In this document: positions 24,711 through 33,149 of the stretch, in pieces
Numbering within the stretch: the first letter of the stretch is position 1
Layout of the letters: every line of letters begins with the position of its first letter
Made by a program: the position numbers and the translations under genes
From: CAZCSJ01 sp964501445
Lineage (GTDB): Bacteria > Patescibacteriota > Minisyncoccia > Sungbacterales > HO2-52-23
NCBI GenBank assembly: GCA_964501445.1
Contig: CAZCSJ010000001.1
Coordinates: forward strand, 12,775 to 76,774
Direction: 5' to 3'
DNA: 64,000 nt
Notes under the pieces: model-generated
What the model was told of the DNA's origin: nothing
Databases searched by the model: none
Seen by the model: only the letters and a program-made list of their open reading frames with translations

Positions 24711-24797
24711 CGCGATGCTAATATACGAATGCATACTAATCATACTAATACTTCCTATCCATTCGTATCATTAGTATTATTCGTATATTCGCATCGT
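24711..24797. repeat. GCGATGC/ATACGAAT hairpin element (copy 2)
   Basis: The element sits between the gatC stop and the gatA start. The arms pair over about 37 bp, with units ATACGAAT, ATACTAAT and ATACTAAT and a short TCCTATCC loop. Confidence 0.85.
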
Positions 24798-24798
24798 A

Positions 24799-25092
24799 TT
24801 ATTCAAACACCGCTTTTACTTTCACATATCCCTTTTCGCGCTCGGGCGCTGCGGAAAGCAGACGCTCCGGATTTCCTTCAAGCGATGTATCGATCGCATC
24901 GTCCTCTCGCATGACGTTTTTTAACTGCGTGCCGCCGGTCATGGGAAGAACATTCTCCGTATCCAATTCCCCCAACTGCTCCACAAACGACAAAATCGCC
25001 GAGAGTTCTTTCTCAAACTTCTCTTTTTCCGTGTCGGTCAGGGCGATTCGCGCGAGATGCGCGATATGTGCGACGTCGTTTTTTGAAATCAT
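24799..25092 (-). CDS. gatC: Aspartyl/glutamyl-tRNA amidotransferase subunit C
   Basis: 97 residues with the GatC pattern: VAHIAHLARIALTDTEKEKF, FEKELSAILSFVEQLGELDT and a C-terminal region APEREKGYVKVKAVFE. GatC wraps GatA and stabilises the GatAB complex. Its start overlaps the stop of the DNA ligase gene by four bases, so the ligase, gatC and gatA appear co-transcribed. Confidence 0.95.
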   Translation of the reverse strand: MISKNDVAHIAHLARIALTDTEKEKFEKELSAILSFVEQLGELDTENVLPMTGGTQLKNVMREDDAIDTSLEGNPERLLSAAPEREKGYVKVKAVFE

Positions 25093-26867
25093 TTTCTGAA
25101 CATCTTTTCTACTTCTCTCACGGTGGTGGCATCTTCCGGATTTTTGTCTTCGCGGTACCGCACCAGGCGCGGGAAACGGAGCGAGTAGCCCCGGGTGTGT
25201 TCCGTGCGCCCCGCGGTGTGCCGGGGAGAACGCGAAATTTCGTCTGCCAAGATCTCTGCAACGAGCGCCGGCTTCACCCAGATGTCGGGCGCGCTCTCCT
25301 TATCTGCCACATACTCTCTGGGCGGGGCAGAGACGCGGAGGGTCTCGATCCTTCGCTTTGTTTCGCGAAATTGCTCATCGGAGAGTCCGGTGCCAAGACG
25401 CGAAATGGTGTAGTACCGATCGTCTTTTCCCCGCACGCCAAGGAGCAGCCCGCCGATGCCAAATTGCGTACGTTTCCCTCTTCCTTTATATGCGCCCATG
25501 ACGACACAGTCAATCGTATCAAGCACCTGTGTCCGCGTTTTCTTTGCGCCCGCACGGAGAGCCCCAAGCGCCGCAGACGTGCTCTTGATTTTCACCCAGT
25601 GAAATCCCCTGCTCCCGGCTTCATAGGGCGCCTCAAGATTTTTTATCACCAATCCCTCAAGACCCGCATCAATGCTTTTTTTGAGTTCCCGCGCGACCAG
25701 GTCCGGATCATCGCTTTCTTTCTGTTCCGCGAGATGAATCGCGGATTTGTCTCTCTGATGCGCGAGCATCCTCTCAAGCGCTCCCCTTCGCTCCCGGAAC
25801 GGACGCTCCAAGAGCGACTCTCCGTTTTTATAGAGCACATCAAACACGAATATCGCGAGAGGAATTTTTTTTGCAAACGCTTCTACATCGTGTTTTCGCT
25901 TGCGCTGAACGGTTTCCTGAAAGGGTGCGAAGCGATGGGTCTTTTGAGAGTACCCGATCGTTTCTCCGTCAAGAATGGCGCTTGAGAGTGAGAGCCGGCG
26001 CGCCGCGTCCTCAATTTCCGGAAACATCGCGGTGGTATTTTCAAGATTCCGGGAAAAGAGTGCGACTCGTTTCCTCCCCCCTTCGTTCCACACATGCACC
26101 TGCGTGCGGAAACCATCAAGTTTATATTCAATCCCCACGCGGGGGCCCGCTTTTTTCAACGCGTCGGGAATGTCTTTCACGCGCTCCGCGAGCGACGGCC
26201 GTATCGGAATGCCGAGTTTTGGCGTCACGCGCCCAAGGCCCGTGAGTCCGTGTTCTTTCACGCGTTTTGCAATCGCGCCGATGTCGGCCGTCACATTATA
26301 CGCCCGCTCTATGACTTGGCGCGCTGATTTATCCCCTCTCTCCAGAACCGAGAGCGCGTCAAGGATCGTGGCATCCGAAAATCCAAGGCGGAGTTTTCCC
26401 ACCGGAATCCGCGCGACAAAGCGCGCAGACAATGGATCAAGGGAAGAGAGAATATCTGCCATCGCGCGAATTTTTCGCTCCTGGCTTCCCTCGCCCGAAT
26501 CCTTTGCCAGATGCAGGAGCCGGTCGTAGATATCGCGTATGCGAAGGGTACCCGCGGATCTTCGCGTGCCGCGCGCGAGTTCTTCTGCGGTATCGCCGAT
26601 ATCCCCCTTTGTTTTATAGCGTCTCGCAACTGCATCCTGCGGTATGCCATAGGCGGCCGCGAGCGCCTGCACCATGAGCTTCTCCGCAATTTGAAATTCC
26701 ACTCCGCGGTACGCGGGCAGAAGTTCGCCGAGAAGCACATAACACGCGGCGTCAATTTCATCCGCGCGGATTTTTTTGAAGAGTGCGGCAAGGAGCCGCG
26801 TCATTTCATTGCGGGAAGGGGTTTTTTCAAGCTCTTCAAGATGCGTTGCGAATTCGGAGATGATCAT
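25089..26867 (-). CDS. ATP-dependent DNA ligase, archaeal/LigB type
   Basis: 592 residues. An N-terminal helical DNA-binding domain (to about 210) is followed by the adenylation domain: motif I KLDGFR (in EYKLDGFRTQVH), motif III FVFDVLYKNG, motif IV EGLVIKN and motif V HWVKIKS, then an OB-fold domain with GRGKRTQFGIGGLLLGV. It seals nicks through an enzyme-AMP intermediate. The form is that of archaeal replicative ligases and differs from bacterial NAD-dependent LigA, of which no sign is seen in the window. It overlaps gatC. The tail RHTAGRTEHTRGYSLRFPR fits motif VI. Confidence 0.93.
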   Translation of the reverse strand: MIISEFATHLEELEKTPSRNEMTRLLAALFKKIRADEIDAACYVLLGELLPAYRGVEFQIAEKLMVQALAAAYGIPQDAVARRYKTKGDIGDTAEELARGTRRSAGTLRIRDIYDRLLHLAKDSGEGSQERKIRAMADILSSLDPLSARFVARIPVGKLRLGFSDATILDALSVLERGDKSARQVIERAYNVTADIGAIAKRVKEHGLTGLGRVTPKLGIPIRPSLAERVKDIPDALKKAGPRVGIEYKLDGFRTQVHVWNEGGRKRVALFSRNLENTTAMFPEIEDAARRLSLSSAILDGETIGYSQKTHRFAPFQETVQRKRKHDVEAFAKKIPLAIFVFDVLYKNGESLLERPFRERRGALERMLAHQRDKSAIHLAEQKESDDPDLVARELKKSIDAGLEGLVIKNLEAPYEAGSRGFHWVKIKSTSAALGALRAGAKKTRTQVLDTIDCVVMGAYKGRGKRTQFGIGGLLLGVRGKDDRYYTISRLGTGLSDEQFRETKRRIETLRVSAPPREYVADKESAPDIWVKPALVAEILADEISRSPRHTAGRTEHTRGYSLRFPRLVRYREDKNPEDATTVREVEKMFRK

Positions 26868-26877
26868 CCCCGTATAT

Positions 26878-27025
26878 CAACCTCGACTGCGCTCCGCCTC
26901 CGCCAGCTGGCGGAGGCGGAGCGGCTCGTTCGGAGTTGATAAATGAGCGGTTAGGTTATCTTTGTATACATTGTTCACATCCATACAGAGGGTATCGCTT
27001 TACGCACTGACTATAGTCGAGGTTG
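26878..27025. repeat. Composite inverted repeat with 30-bp perfect palindrome
   Basis: Outer arms CAACCTCGACT (26878-26888) and AGTCGAGGTTG (27015-27025). Inside, a perfect 30-bp palindrome at 26892-26921 is centred on GCCAGCTGGC. The remainder has no ORF. It separates the ligase operon from the minor pilin genes. Confidence 0.75.
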
Positions 27026-27040
27026 TATTACGGGGTCATT

Positions 27041-27481
27041 TCAGTAGACAACCTGGAACCCGCGCCGGACCACACGGTCGGGATTCACACCGCAGCGGTA
27101 TTGGCCGGACGCTTGGATCACAGTATCAAGAACGCCATCGGGCGGCTCCACATCCTTCTGTGATACTTTCACCGTATAGCAGGCGCTCGCACCTCCGCCC
27201 GAAGAAATGGTGATGGTCTCTTCGGGCATACAGGGATCTCCGAAATTCACCACGTTTCCTTTATCGCATACATCGTCTGCCGCTCTCCGGTCGCGATAGA
27301 GCATCCGCTCCATGCCTTGGTCGGCCGCATAGGACGCAAAAAAAGAATCCGCGAGTTCCCCGGAAATCCGAAGCTGGCCGTAGGCAACATTGAAAATCCC
27401 TACGCTGATAGAGAGGAGAGCGGAGACGATCACCACGACAAGGAGGAGAGTAATACCCTCACGCGAATGAAACTTGAACAT
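27041..27481 (-). CDS. Minor pseudopilin, PilX-like
   Basis: 146 residues from MFKFHSREGITLLLVVVIVS; an upstream start would be inside a repeat. The short basic leader ends in REG, followed by the hydrophobic N-terminal helix ITLLLVVVIVSALLSISVGIF, although the usual Glu at +5 is absent. The globular part has ASYAADQGMERMLYRDRRA, typical of PilX/GspK-like subunits, and two Cys pairs. It is last in a run of four pseudopilin genes and probably belongs to the pilus-tip or initiation complex. Confidence 0.8.
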   Translation of the reverse strand: MFKFHSREGITLLLVVVIVSALLSISVGIFNVAYGQLRISGELADSFFASYAADQGMERMLYRDRRAADDVCDKGNVVNFGDPCMPEETITISSGGGASACYTVKVSQKDVEPPDGVLDTVIQASGQYRCGVNPDRVVRRGFQVVY

Positions 27482-27588
27482 CACGCCAACACGCGAACAT
27501 ATGCGAACAACGCAAATGAAAACACCAGGAGTATCTTGAGTCATTGATTTGCGTTGTTCGCGTTGAGTTCGTGTCGTTCGCATGATGC
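27482..27588. repeat. GCGAACAACGCAAAT inverted repeat
   Basis: Arms CGCGAACATATGCGAACAAC and TTTGCGTTGTTCGCGTTGAG pair imperfectly between two pseudopilin genes. This is a further word family with the same hairpin design. Confidence 0.65.
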
Positions 27589-27591
27589 TGT

Positions 27592-28344
27592 TTAAAATTC
27601 CCTTAGCCGCGGGACAATGCTCGTCTGAAGCGACAGGGACACAGGAGACGAGAGCCGCGGATCTGCGGACTGGACTTGAAGGACGATCGTCGCGATCGGC
27701 TGGCCATCGGAAGAACCCCGCGTCGCGCCATGGAGAACGAAACGGAGATTTTTCACTCTCACCTCATCGCTCGTGAGCGGCTGGGTGTATGCCGTCTCCC
27801 CGCAGTTTTGGTGATTTACACTGTCACTCATCCGCATGATGGTGAGATTTTCCGGCCGCGAATCCCAGTAGTAGGTAATCTGCGTTCCCTCGGAGTTGGT
27901 AAACGTGAGTTCGTGGATCGGATCAAACCCGGAACCCACGCAGTTTAACCCAAAGGAGGTATTTTGGTACCCAAAACCCGTGCGGAGCTCTTTTGTAATC
28001 AACTCCAAACTGAAACGGACATTATCTTGGATCGCCTGGGTTTCGGCCGCGCGGACCTGCGCATTCATGATATCAATCGTGACTCCGATCGCGCTCACCA
28101 CGATCACCAAAAAAATCCCCATGGAGGTAACCATCTCAAGCAAGGTAAACCCGTTTCGCCCCCCACCCCACGATGAGATTCCTATGCGTTTTTGCGAAAT
28201 TGTGGAGGCGTGGCGCACAAATAACCGAAGCGAGGAGGATGGGAAACAGGGGCGCGAGTCCCGCGGGAAGCGGGACGAGCGAACACTGAGGGGTTCCCGC
28301 CGACGAGCGAGGATTATTTGTCCACGCCGAAACGTTGAAGCAAA
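27592..28344 (-). CDS. Minor pseudopilin, PilW-like, with 67-residue repeat-encoded leader
   Basis: 250 residues from the ATG at 28344 (MRFASTFRRG). The prepilin peptidase site GFTLLE lies after residue 67, followed by the membrane helix MVTSMGIFLVIVVSAIGVTI. Ordinary prepilin leaders are 6-30 residues. Here the leader (RRREPLSVRSSRFPRDS and so on) is encoded by a large palindromic element, nearly identical to that in the next gene upstream. No in-frame ATG, GTG or TTG lies between the element and GFTLLE, so the leader must be translated or an unusual start used. The body (QDNVRFSLELITKELRTG) fits PilW. Confidence 0.8.
   Translation of the reverse strand, partial: FASTFRRGQIILARRREPLSVRSSRFPRDSRPCFPSSSLRLFVRHASTISQKRIGISSWGGGRNGFTLLEMVTSMGIFLVIVVSAIGVTIDIMNAQVRAAETQAIQDNVRFSLELITKELRTGFGYQNTSFGLNCVGSGFDPIHELTFTNSEGTQITYYWDSRPENLTIMRMSDSVNHQNCGETAYTQPLTSDEVRVKNLRFVLHGATRGSSDGQPIATIVLQVQSADPRLSSPVSLSLQTSIVPRLREF
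28145..28344. repeat. Duplicated palindromic leader element, copy A
   Basis: About 200 bp that match copy B (28936-29143) almost exactly. Nested arms are TATGCGTTTT/AAAACGCATA, GGCGTGGACAAATAA/TTATTTGTGCGCCACGCC and GTCCCGC/GCGGGAC. It also holds GGGAACCCCTCAGTGTTC, which is shared with the large element at 42.83 kb. Confidence 0.85.
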
Positions 28345-28357
28345 ACGCATAGGAATC

Positions 28358-29143
28358 TCATCTCCAATTATATAATCGCTCCCGCAACTCGACCTCTTTT
28401 CGCACTCCGCGCTCATCCCACCATACTCGTGAGATAACATCCATTTGGTCGTTCTTGTTGATGTTATTCGCTTGATCTTCATTATCGGGCGGCGATCTCA
28501 CGGTGACGGTGCGGCGAAAGATCGTGGGCTCCGCACCGCCGTATCCCACAAGACCGGTTGCTGGATCCCGCGAGAGATTTTGATTCCCCACGCCGGCCTG
28601 GGCAGGAGAAAACAACGGCATGGGAATTACGGGGTTTCCCCCGCACGTGATTCCTTCCGGTCCGATCTGGGTGGCATCCACCTCCCATGTGCCGTCCATG
28701 GATCCGCTCCCCGAGGGATGACGCTCCCAATCCCATTTTGGCTTGCCGTTCAATTGATCGCACAGCACATTATTTTCACGCACGAGCCGCACGATCTCAA
28801 TTCCCTCTTGCGCGAGGTGCAGGGCGGCAAGACGGTTTTTGGCGGAAGGGAAAGAAGAAATACTGCGCGTGACCACCGCAACCGGCCCCACGACTGCCGC
28901 GAGAATCAGAGAGAGGGCGATAATGGTTTCAAGCAAGGTAAACCCGTTTCGCCCCCCACCCCACGATGAGATTCCTATGCGTTTTTGCGAAATTGTGGAG
29001 GCGTGGCGCACAAATAACCGAAGCGAGGAGGATGGGAAACAGGGGCGCGAGTCCCGCGGGAAGCGGGACGAGCGAACACTGAGGGGTTCCCGCCGACGAG
29101 CGAGGATTATTTGTCCACGCCGAAACGTTTGAGTAAAACGCAT
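28358..29143 (-). CDS. Minor pseudopilin, PilV-like, with the same repeat-encoded leader
   Basis: 261 residues from the ATG at 29143. The first about 70 residues match the leader of the downstream PilW-like gene, differing only near the start (MRFTQTFRRG). After GFTLLE comes TIIALSLILAAVVGPVAVVT and AALHLAQEGIEIVRLVRENN, the PilV/GspI pattern. It ends 13 bp before the next start. Both genes and their leaders are open throughout, so the element is tolerated in translation. Confidence 0.82.
   Translation of the reverse strand: MRFTQTFRRGQIILARRREPLSVRSSRFPRDSRPCFPSSSLRLFVRHASTISQKRIGISSWGGGRNGFTLLETIIALSLILAAVVGPVAVVTRSISSFPSAKNRLAALHLAQEGIEIVRLVRENNVLCDQLNGKPKWDWERHPSGSGSMDGTWEVDATQIGPEGITCGGNPVIPMPLFSPAQAGVGNQNLSRDPATGLVGYGGAEPTIFRRTVTVRSPPDNEDQANNINKNDQMDVISRVWWDERGVRKEVELRERLYNWR
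28936..29143. repeat. Duplicated palindromic leader element, copy B
   Basis: Copy B of the leader element. It covers the start codon through GFTLLE of the PilV-like gene. The near-identity of the two copies suggests a recent duplication or gene conversion. Confidence 0.85.
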
Positions 29144-29150
29144 AGTGGCT

Positions 29151-29741
29151 TCACTTTATACTTATCTGCCCGTTCGTTTTCACAATGATGGTTCGCTGCG
29201 GACTGCCGTCGGAGGGGGCCACGACAATACGCAGTTCACTTCCAATATCTGCTCCATTCTCATCGGTAAGCGTGAGTTTTGCTTCTGGCGCGGCAAAAAG
29301 AACGTGCGCCGCGGGATAGGGATTTTGCGACTGCAAGCCGCGGAGTTCATAGATCGTGGTACCACGCGGCAAGTAATACTTTTGGATATCAAGATCCGCG
29401 CCGCCTTGCTCGCCGAGCGGCACATATTTTCCGTCAGGCGGATTTCCCATATCGGCAAAAGTTTGCGTGGAGAGTTCCCCTGCCCGAATCCACACCCCGA
29501 CCACCGGAGCGGTCACGGGTCCCGCCTGTGTCGGTACGGCGCGCACCGCGAGCGCCATGTTCTGGGCGCTCCGAAGGGTAAGTGCTACCTCGCGGCTGGC
29601 GCGGTTCAATACCCCTCCCTCATTGAGGCCGGTGAAACTCACAAGCACCAACGCGCTCATGAAGGTTACCACCGCAATCATGACGACCGCTTCAACGAGT
29701 GTGAATCCCGCACATAACTTCTTTTTACTTCTCTCGTGCAC
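29151..29741 (-). CDS. Minor pseudopilin, GspH/FimT-like
   Basis: About 196 residues from a GTG at 29741 preceded by AAGGGG (VHERSKKKLCAGFTLVEA); a longer frame from an ATG at 29807 would include a probable -10 box (TACAAT). The leader ends in G, then FTLVEAVVMIAVVTFMSALVLVSF. The body has LRSAQNMALAVRA, the GspH/FimT signature. It is the first gene of the minor-pilin operon (GspH, PilV, PilW, PilX order), which forms the complex that primes pilus assembly. Confidence 0.8.
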   Translation of the reverse strand: MHERSKKKLCAGFTLVEAVVMIAVVTFMSALVLVSFTGLNEGGVLNRASREVALTLRSAQNMALAVRAVPTQAGPVTAPVVGVWIRAGELSTQTFADMGNPPDGKYVPLGEQGGADLDIQKYYLPRGTTIYELRGLQSQNPYPAAHVLFAAPEAKLTLTDENGADIGSELRIVVAPSDGSPQRTIIVKTNGQISIK

Positions 29742-29828
29742 CCCTTCATTGTATCGTGTTTTGTCTAAATAAAAAATCCCCTCGTATGGGCAATGGGATT
29801 CTCGCATACACCTATCTACGTTTCCATG

Positions 29829-29896
29829 TCATCCTGAGGGCGAAGCCCGAAGGATCTTGAGATTCTTCTCCGCCAACTGGCGGATCAGAATGACAA
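29829..29896. repeat. TCATCCTGAGGGCGAAG / AGAATGACA inverted repeat
   Basis: Same family as 15925-15998. It holds the palindrome TCCGCCAACTGGCGGA at 29869-29884 as a nested insertion. Confidence 0.65.
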
Positions 29897-29901
29897 AAAA
29901 A

Positions 29902-30312
29902 TCACTTTTCAAACCGCAGTTCGTATTGGTCGCCTGACGCGATGGTGAGCGCGCGAAGGGGACCTGCCACCGGCGCGCCATTTTTATACACCACGCCGCG
30001 GCGGATGCGGTCAGACCCGTCTCCGGAGAGAATCTCCTCACCCTCTATTCGGATGGGGAGGTCGGCATCGCGAATGATCTCCTTGAGGACAAGAGAGAAC
30101 GGATAGGATGAATTTTCCATCGGCCCCTCAAATGCGCGTCGTGTTCCGTTTCCAAAATCAATGCTCACCCATGCGGCCTTTGCGCTCTGATGCAAAAGAG
30201 GAGAAACAGAACCCTCATCCTTTTTTGCGACAAAAAGAGGCACCGCGACAAAAAAGAGGAGCGCCGCGGAGGTAATCAGGAGTATGAAAATGAGGGGGAG
30301 GCGTACGCGCAT
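29902..30312 (-). CDS. Membrane-anchored protein of unknown function
   Basis: 136 residues from MRVRLPLIFILLITSA. One N-terminal transmembrane segment (to about 28) is followed by a small extracytoplasmic beta-rich domain (WVSIDFGNGTRRAFEG, then SLVLKEIIRDADLPI and IASGDQYELRFEK). The pattern of a substituted G-x-G-x-R-x-F strand plus a helix resembles small ligand-binding folds of the DUF4430 kind, but this is weak. It lies between the minor pseudopilins and pilD on the same strand, so it may serve the pilus. Confidence 0.6.
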   Translation of the reverse strand: MRVRLPLIFILLITSAALLFFVAVPLFVAKKDEGSVSPLLHQSAKAAWVSIDFGNGTRRAFEGPMENSSYPFSLVLKEIIRDADLPIRIEGEEILSGDGSDRIRRGVVYKNGAPVAGPLRALTIASGDQYELRFEK

Positions 30313-30374
30313 ATAGTTATTATTTTGAAACCCGCTCAAGAATCTGCCCGCCTGATATTACTACTGTTCATTAG

Positions 30375-31205
30375 TTAGAGAAATAAGGGGAAACCTGCGA
30401 TACGCAAAAGTGTGGAGCTGTAAAAATATGCGATGAGAGTGCCTAAAAGAATAAAGGGACCGAAAGGTATGGTTTCGGCAAGAGTTCTCCTTTTTGAAAA
30501 AAGAAGCAGAATACCCACCGCAGCCCCTGTCCAGAACGAAAAGAGGAATGCGGCAATTGACGCGGGGAATCCCACAAGGAGCGAGGTTGCGAGCGCCAAT
30601 TTCGCATCGCCAAATCCCATCCAGCGGCCGCGCGACGCATACCAGAGAACCGCAAAAAAGAGTGCGATCACACACGCGCTTATTCCATCATAGAGGAGAG
30701 ACCCAAACCATGACAATGACGATGACCATGATGGCAACGATGATAAAGACCGCATGATGGTGGCGGCAATACCCAAAAACGCCAATACGAGCACCGCGCC
30801 GTCAGGAATAATCATCCAACGGAGATCCGACACAAAAATCACGATTGCGGCGGCGATGCCGACGAATACGGCGCTAAGAAGTGCGAGGGATCCAAGCGAT
30901 GCGTCAAGCGACGGCAAGAGGTGCCAGAGCGCAATGCCGTAGGCAAGGGCAGTTCCCGCTTCCACAAGCGGGTATTGGAGCGAAAGGGCGGCGCCGCATG
31001 AACGGCACCGCCCTTTCTGAAAAAGAAAACTTGCAACCGGAATGAGTTCTTTTATTGAGAGGGTGCGCGCGCAGTGGGGACAGCGCGATCGCCCTCCGAG
31101 CGTCTCTCCATTCTTGCCGCGCAGGATCACCACATTGAGGAAGCTCCCGACGACGAGTCCGAGAATCACCGCGCCTCCTATCGCGATGTAAGCGAACGGA
31201 AGCAT
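30375..31205 (-). CDS. pilD: Prepilin peptidase / N-methyltransferase
   Basis: 276 residues, polytopic. The N-terminal methyltransferase domain has GSFLNVVILR and two zinc CxxC pairs (SRCPHCARTL, GRCRSCGAAL). The aspartyl protease residues are in VSDLRWMIIPD and GFGDAKLALA, as in the family. It cleaves and methylates all prepilins encoded nearby (GFTLLE, GFTLVE and GFTLIE sites). It follows the major pilin gene after 9 bp. Confidence 0.95.
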   Translation of the reverse strand: MLPFAYIAIGGAVILGLVVGSFLNVVILRGKNGETLGGRSRCPHCARTLSIKELIPVASFLFQKGRCRSCGAALSLQYPLVEAGTALAYGIALWHLLPSLDASLGSLALLSAVFVGIAAAIVIFVSDLRWMIIPDGAVLVLAFLGIAATIMRSLSSLPSWSSSLSWFGSLLYDGISACVIALFFAVLWYASRGRWMGFGDAKLALATSLLVGFPASIAAFLFSFWTGAAVGILLLFSKRRTLAETIPFGPFILLGTLIAYFYSSTLLRIAGFPLFL

Positions 31206-31214
31206 GGAGGGGAG

Positions 31215-31754
31215 TTATGGACGCACGTCGTAGCAGGTTTCGTCCTCCACAGGATCGGCTTTCGTACCATCGCACTGACCGGTTGTCGTCTCACTCTGTC
31301 CGTGGAAGCCGTTCGTATAAGCGGTGGAGTCAAAATCAGCATCGGTCTTAAGAGCCCCCTGTTTCTTATCTTCCAGCCGCCCTCCCAAGTGGTACGTGGT
31401 GGGCTTCGTATCGTCTTTCACCGTCGCGTATCGGTAACAGGTATCTGATGAACCCGCATCCCGAGGCACTTGCGGAATTTGAGTTCCTTCCATTACTTCC
31501 AAGCCGTTATCCGTGCTCGCGTCGCAACCCGCTGATGCCACCGGATATTTGCTGTTCGCGTCAAAATAGAGTTCAAGGGCAAGCTGAATCTGCTTCAAAT
31601 CGCTTATGCGGCGCACATCGCGCGATTTCTGGCGGGCGTTGTTTAACGACGCGAGCACGATGGAGGAGAGCACCCCGATGATTGCAATGACGACCAGAAG
31701 TTCTATCAACGTGAAGCCGATGTCGGCGCGCTTTTTATTCAGTAATTGGACCAT
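31215..31754 (-). CDS. Type IV major pilin
   Basis: 179 residues. A 13-residue leader ends in G before FTLIELLVVIAIIGVLSSIVLASLNNARQKSRD, the canonical N-methylated helix with Glu5. The globular domain has ISDLKQIQLALELYFDANSKYPVA and two Cys pairs. It has the strongest promoter of the pilus block and a 60-nt leader, which fits a highly expressed major subunit. The prepilin peptidase gene follows. Confidence 0.92.
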   Translation of the reverse strand: MVQLLNKKRADIGFTLIELLVVIAIIGVLSSIVLASLNNARQKSRDVRRISDLKQIQLALELYFDANSKYPVASAGCDASTDNGLEVMEGTQIPQVPRDAGSSDTCYRYATVKDDTKPTTYHLGGRLEDKKQGALKTDADFDSTAYTNGFHGQSETTTGQCDGTKADPVEDETCYDVRP

Positions 31755-31821
31755 GTCGTAATTAAAATTAAAGGATTAAATAAAATTACGTGTTCACAAA
31801 TGAGGTATGCGACCTTTTTCT

Positions 31822-31849
31822 ATTATACGCGAGCGCGAATACTATACAA
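31822..31849 (-). promoter_or_regulatory. Promoter of the major pilin gene
   Basis: -35 TTGTAT (31849-31844), 16-bp spacer, -10 TATAAT (31827-31822), about 68 nt upstream of the start codon. The leader is AT-rich with no clear Shine-Dalgarno. Confidence 0.75.
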
Positions 31850-31865
31850 AATATGTTATCCACAT

Positions 31866-31931
31866 CCCGTTAGAGGTCCGATTTTCTTAGAGAAAATCGG
31901 CAGAAACCATAGGTTTCTTACCTCTAACGGG
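31866..31931. repeat. CCCGTTAG...CTAACGGG bounded element (short copy, 66 bp)
   Basis: Ends CCCGTTAGAGGT/ACCTCTAACGGG enclose two hairpins (CCGATTTTCT/AGAAAATCGG and AGAAACC/GGTTTCT). It begins immediately after the pilC stop codon. Confidence 0.85.
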
Positions 31932-31932
31932 A

Positions 31933-33141
31933 CTAAATGCTTCCCACAAGGTTATAGAGCGGCACCAGCACCGCCGAAACGAGCGCGGCAACTCCAAGGC
32001 CCAGCCCGATGATCAAAATCGGCTCAATCAACGCCACAAGGTTATCCACCGCTGAATCCACTTCGCGCTGGTAGAACTTCGCAACGCTCCCGAGGATAAA
32101 ATCAAGCCGTCCGGACGCCTCCCCGATACGAACCATCTGGGTCACAAGCACCGGAACGCGGTTTGACCTCTCAAGGGCGGAAGAGATCGTACTGCCGCCC
32201 TTCACCGACTCAATCGCGTCGGTAATCACGCGCTGGTAGACGGCATTCCCCACCACATCGCGCGTGACTTCAAGCGCCCGAAGAATCGGGATGCCGCCGA
32301 CAATCAGGGTCCGGAGGTTATCCGTAAAACGCGCCATATAGAGCTTTTGGTAGAGGCCGCCGAATACCGGCGCCCGAAGCTGCAGCATATGGAGCGCATA
32401 TTTCCCGCGTGCCGTAACTCCCCACCGCCAGACAAGAATCGCTCCGGCGATAACAAAAAGAAGCAGGAGCACACCCCACTGCTGGAGGAAGGTGGAGAGC
32501 CCGATTATAAACCTCGTGAACAGGGGAACTTGCTGTTGGGTTTCCTCAAATATTTTTACAAGCCGCGGGATAATGACCACGAGCATGATGATAAGCACCG
32601 CGACAAACGCAAAGAGCACAAATGCGGGATAGATCATGGCATTGCGCGCTTTTGAAGTAAGGTAGTAGGAACGCTCCAGATAGTCGGCAAGATAGGTGAA
32701 TACCTCCTGCAGTTTTCCCGATTCCTCGCCCGAACGCACAAGGTAAATATAGAACGGAGAGAAAATGGCAGGGTGTTTGGCAAGGGCTTGGGAGAGCGCG
32801 AGGCCTCCGGACACGTCATCAAGAATCGTCGCAATCGCGGTTTTGAGCGCAGGGGTCGGCGTTTCACCCACAAGAGTTTTTAAGGCGGTCGCAACGGGAA
32901 TGTTTGCTTCAAAGAGGGTTGCGAGCTGCCGCGAGAATATGACCACATCTTTTTGCTTCACGCGGCCGCCAAGTATTGAAATGTTCCATGCGGCAATACG
33001 GTCACGCTCCTCTTCCACAGAGATAATGAGAAGGTTTTGCTGATGGAGAATGTCTATTGCCCCGTCCCGGGAGGAGGCGTCAATCACGCCGGAACGGATT
33101 TCTCCTTGTTGAGTTTTGGCTTTGTAGTTAAAAGTAGGCAT
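31933..33141 (-). CDS. pilC: PilC/GspF inner-membrane platform protein
   Basis: 402 residues. Two GspF cytoplasmic domains (about 67-190 and 270-395) contain FSRQLATLFEANIPVATALKTL and FTDNLRTLIVGGIPILRALEV, with three hydrophobic membrane segments (AMIYPAFVLFAFVAVLIIMLV, GVLLLLFVIAGAILVWRWG and PILIIGLGLGVAALVSAVLVPL). It transmits PilB and PilT motor motion to the pilus base. The genes pilB, pilT and the pilM-N-O set are all upstream in this block. Confidence 0.95.
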   Translation of the reverse strand: MPTFNYKAKTQQGEIRSGVIDASSRDGAIDILHQQNLLIISVEEERDRIAAWNISILGGRVKQKDVVIFSRQLATLFEANIPVATALKTLVGETPTPALKTAIATILDDVSGGLALSQALAKHPAIFSPFYIYLVRSGEESGKLQEVFTYLADYLERSYYLTSKARNAMIYPAFVLFAFVAVLIIMLVVIIPRLVKIFEETQQQVPLFTRFIIGLSTFLQQWGVLLLLFVIAGAILVWRWGVTARGKYALHMLQLRAPVFGGLYQKLYMARFTDNLRTLIVGGIPILRALEVTRDVVGNAVYQRVITDAIESVKGGSTISSALERSNRVPVLVTQMVRIGEASGRLDFILGSVAKFYQREVDSAVDNLVALIEPILIIGLGLGVAALVSAVLVPLYNLVGSI

Positions 33142-33149
33142 TGGTACGA

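Noticed and set aside
29151..29807. ATG at 29807 as the start of the GspH-like gene
   Set aside because: It would add 22 residues read through a -10-like TACAAT; the GTG at 29741 with AAGGGG gives a normal prepilin leader.
27041..31754. A type II secretion system instead of type IV pilus
   Set aside because: PilT, PilM, PilN, PilO, ComF and a major pilin with leader are present, and no secretin or GspC/GspL-like gene is seen.
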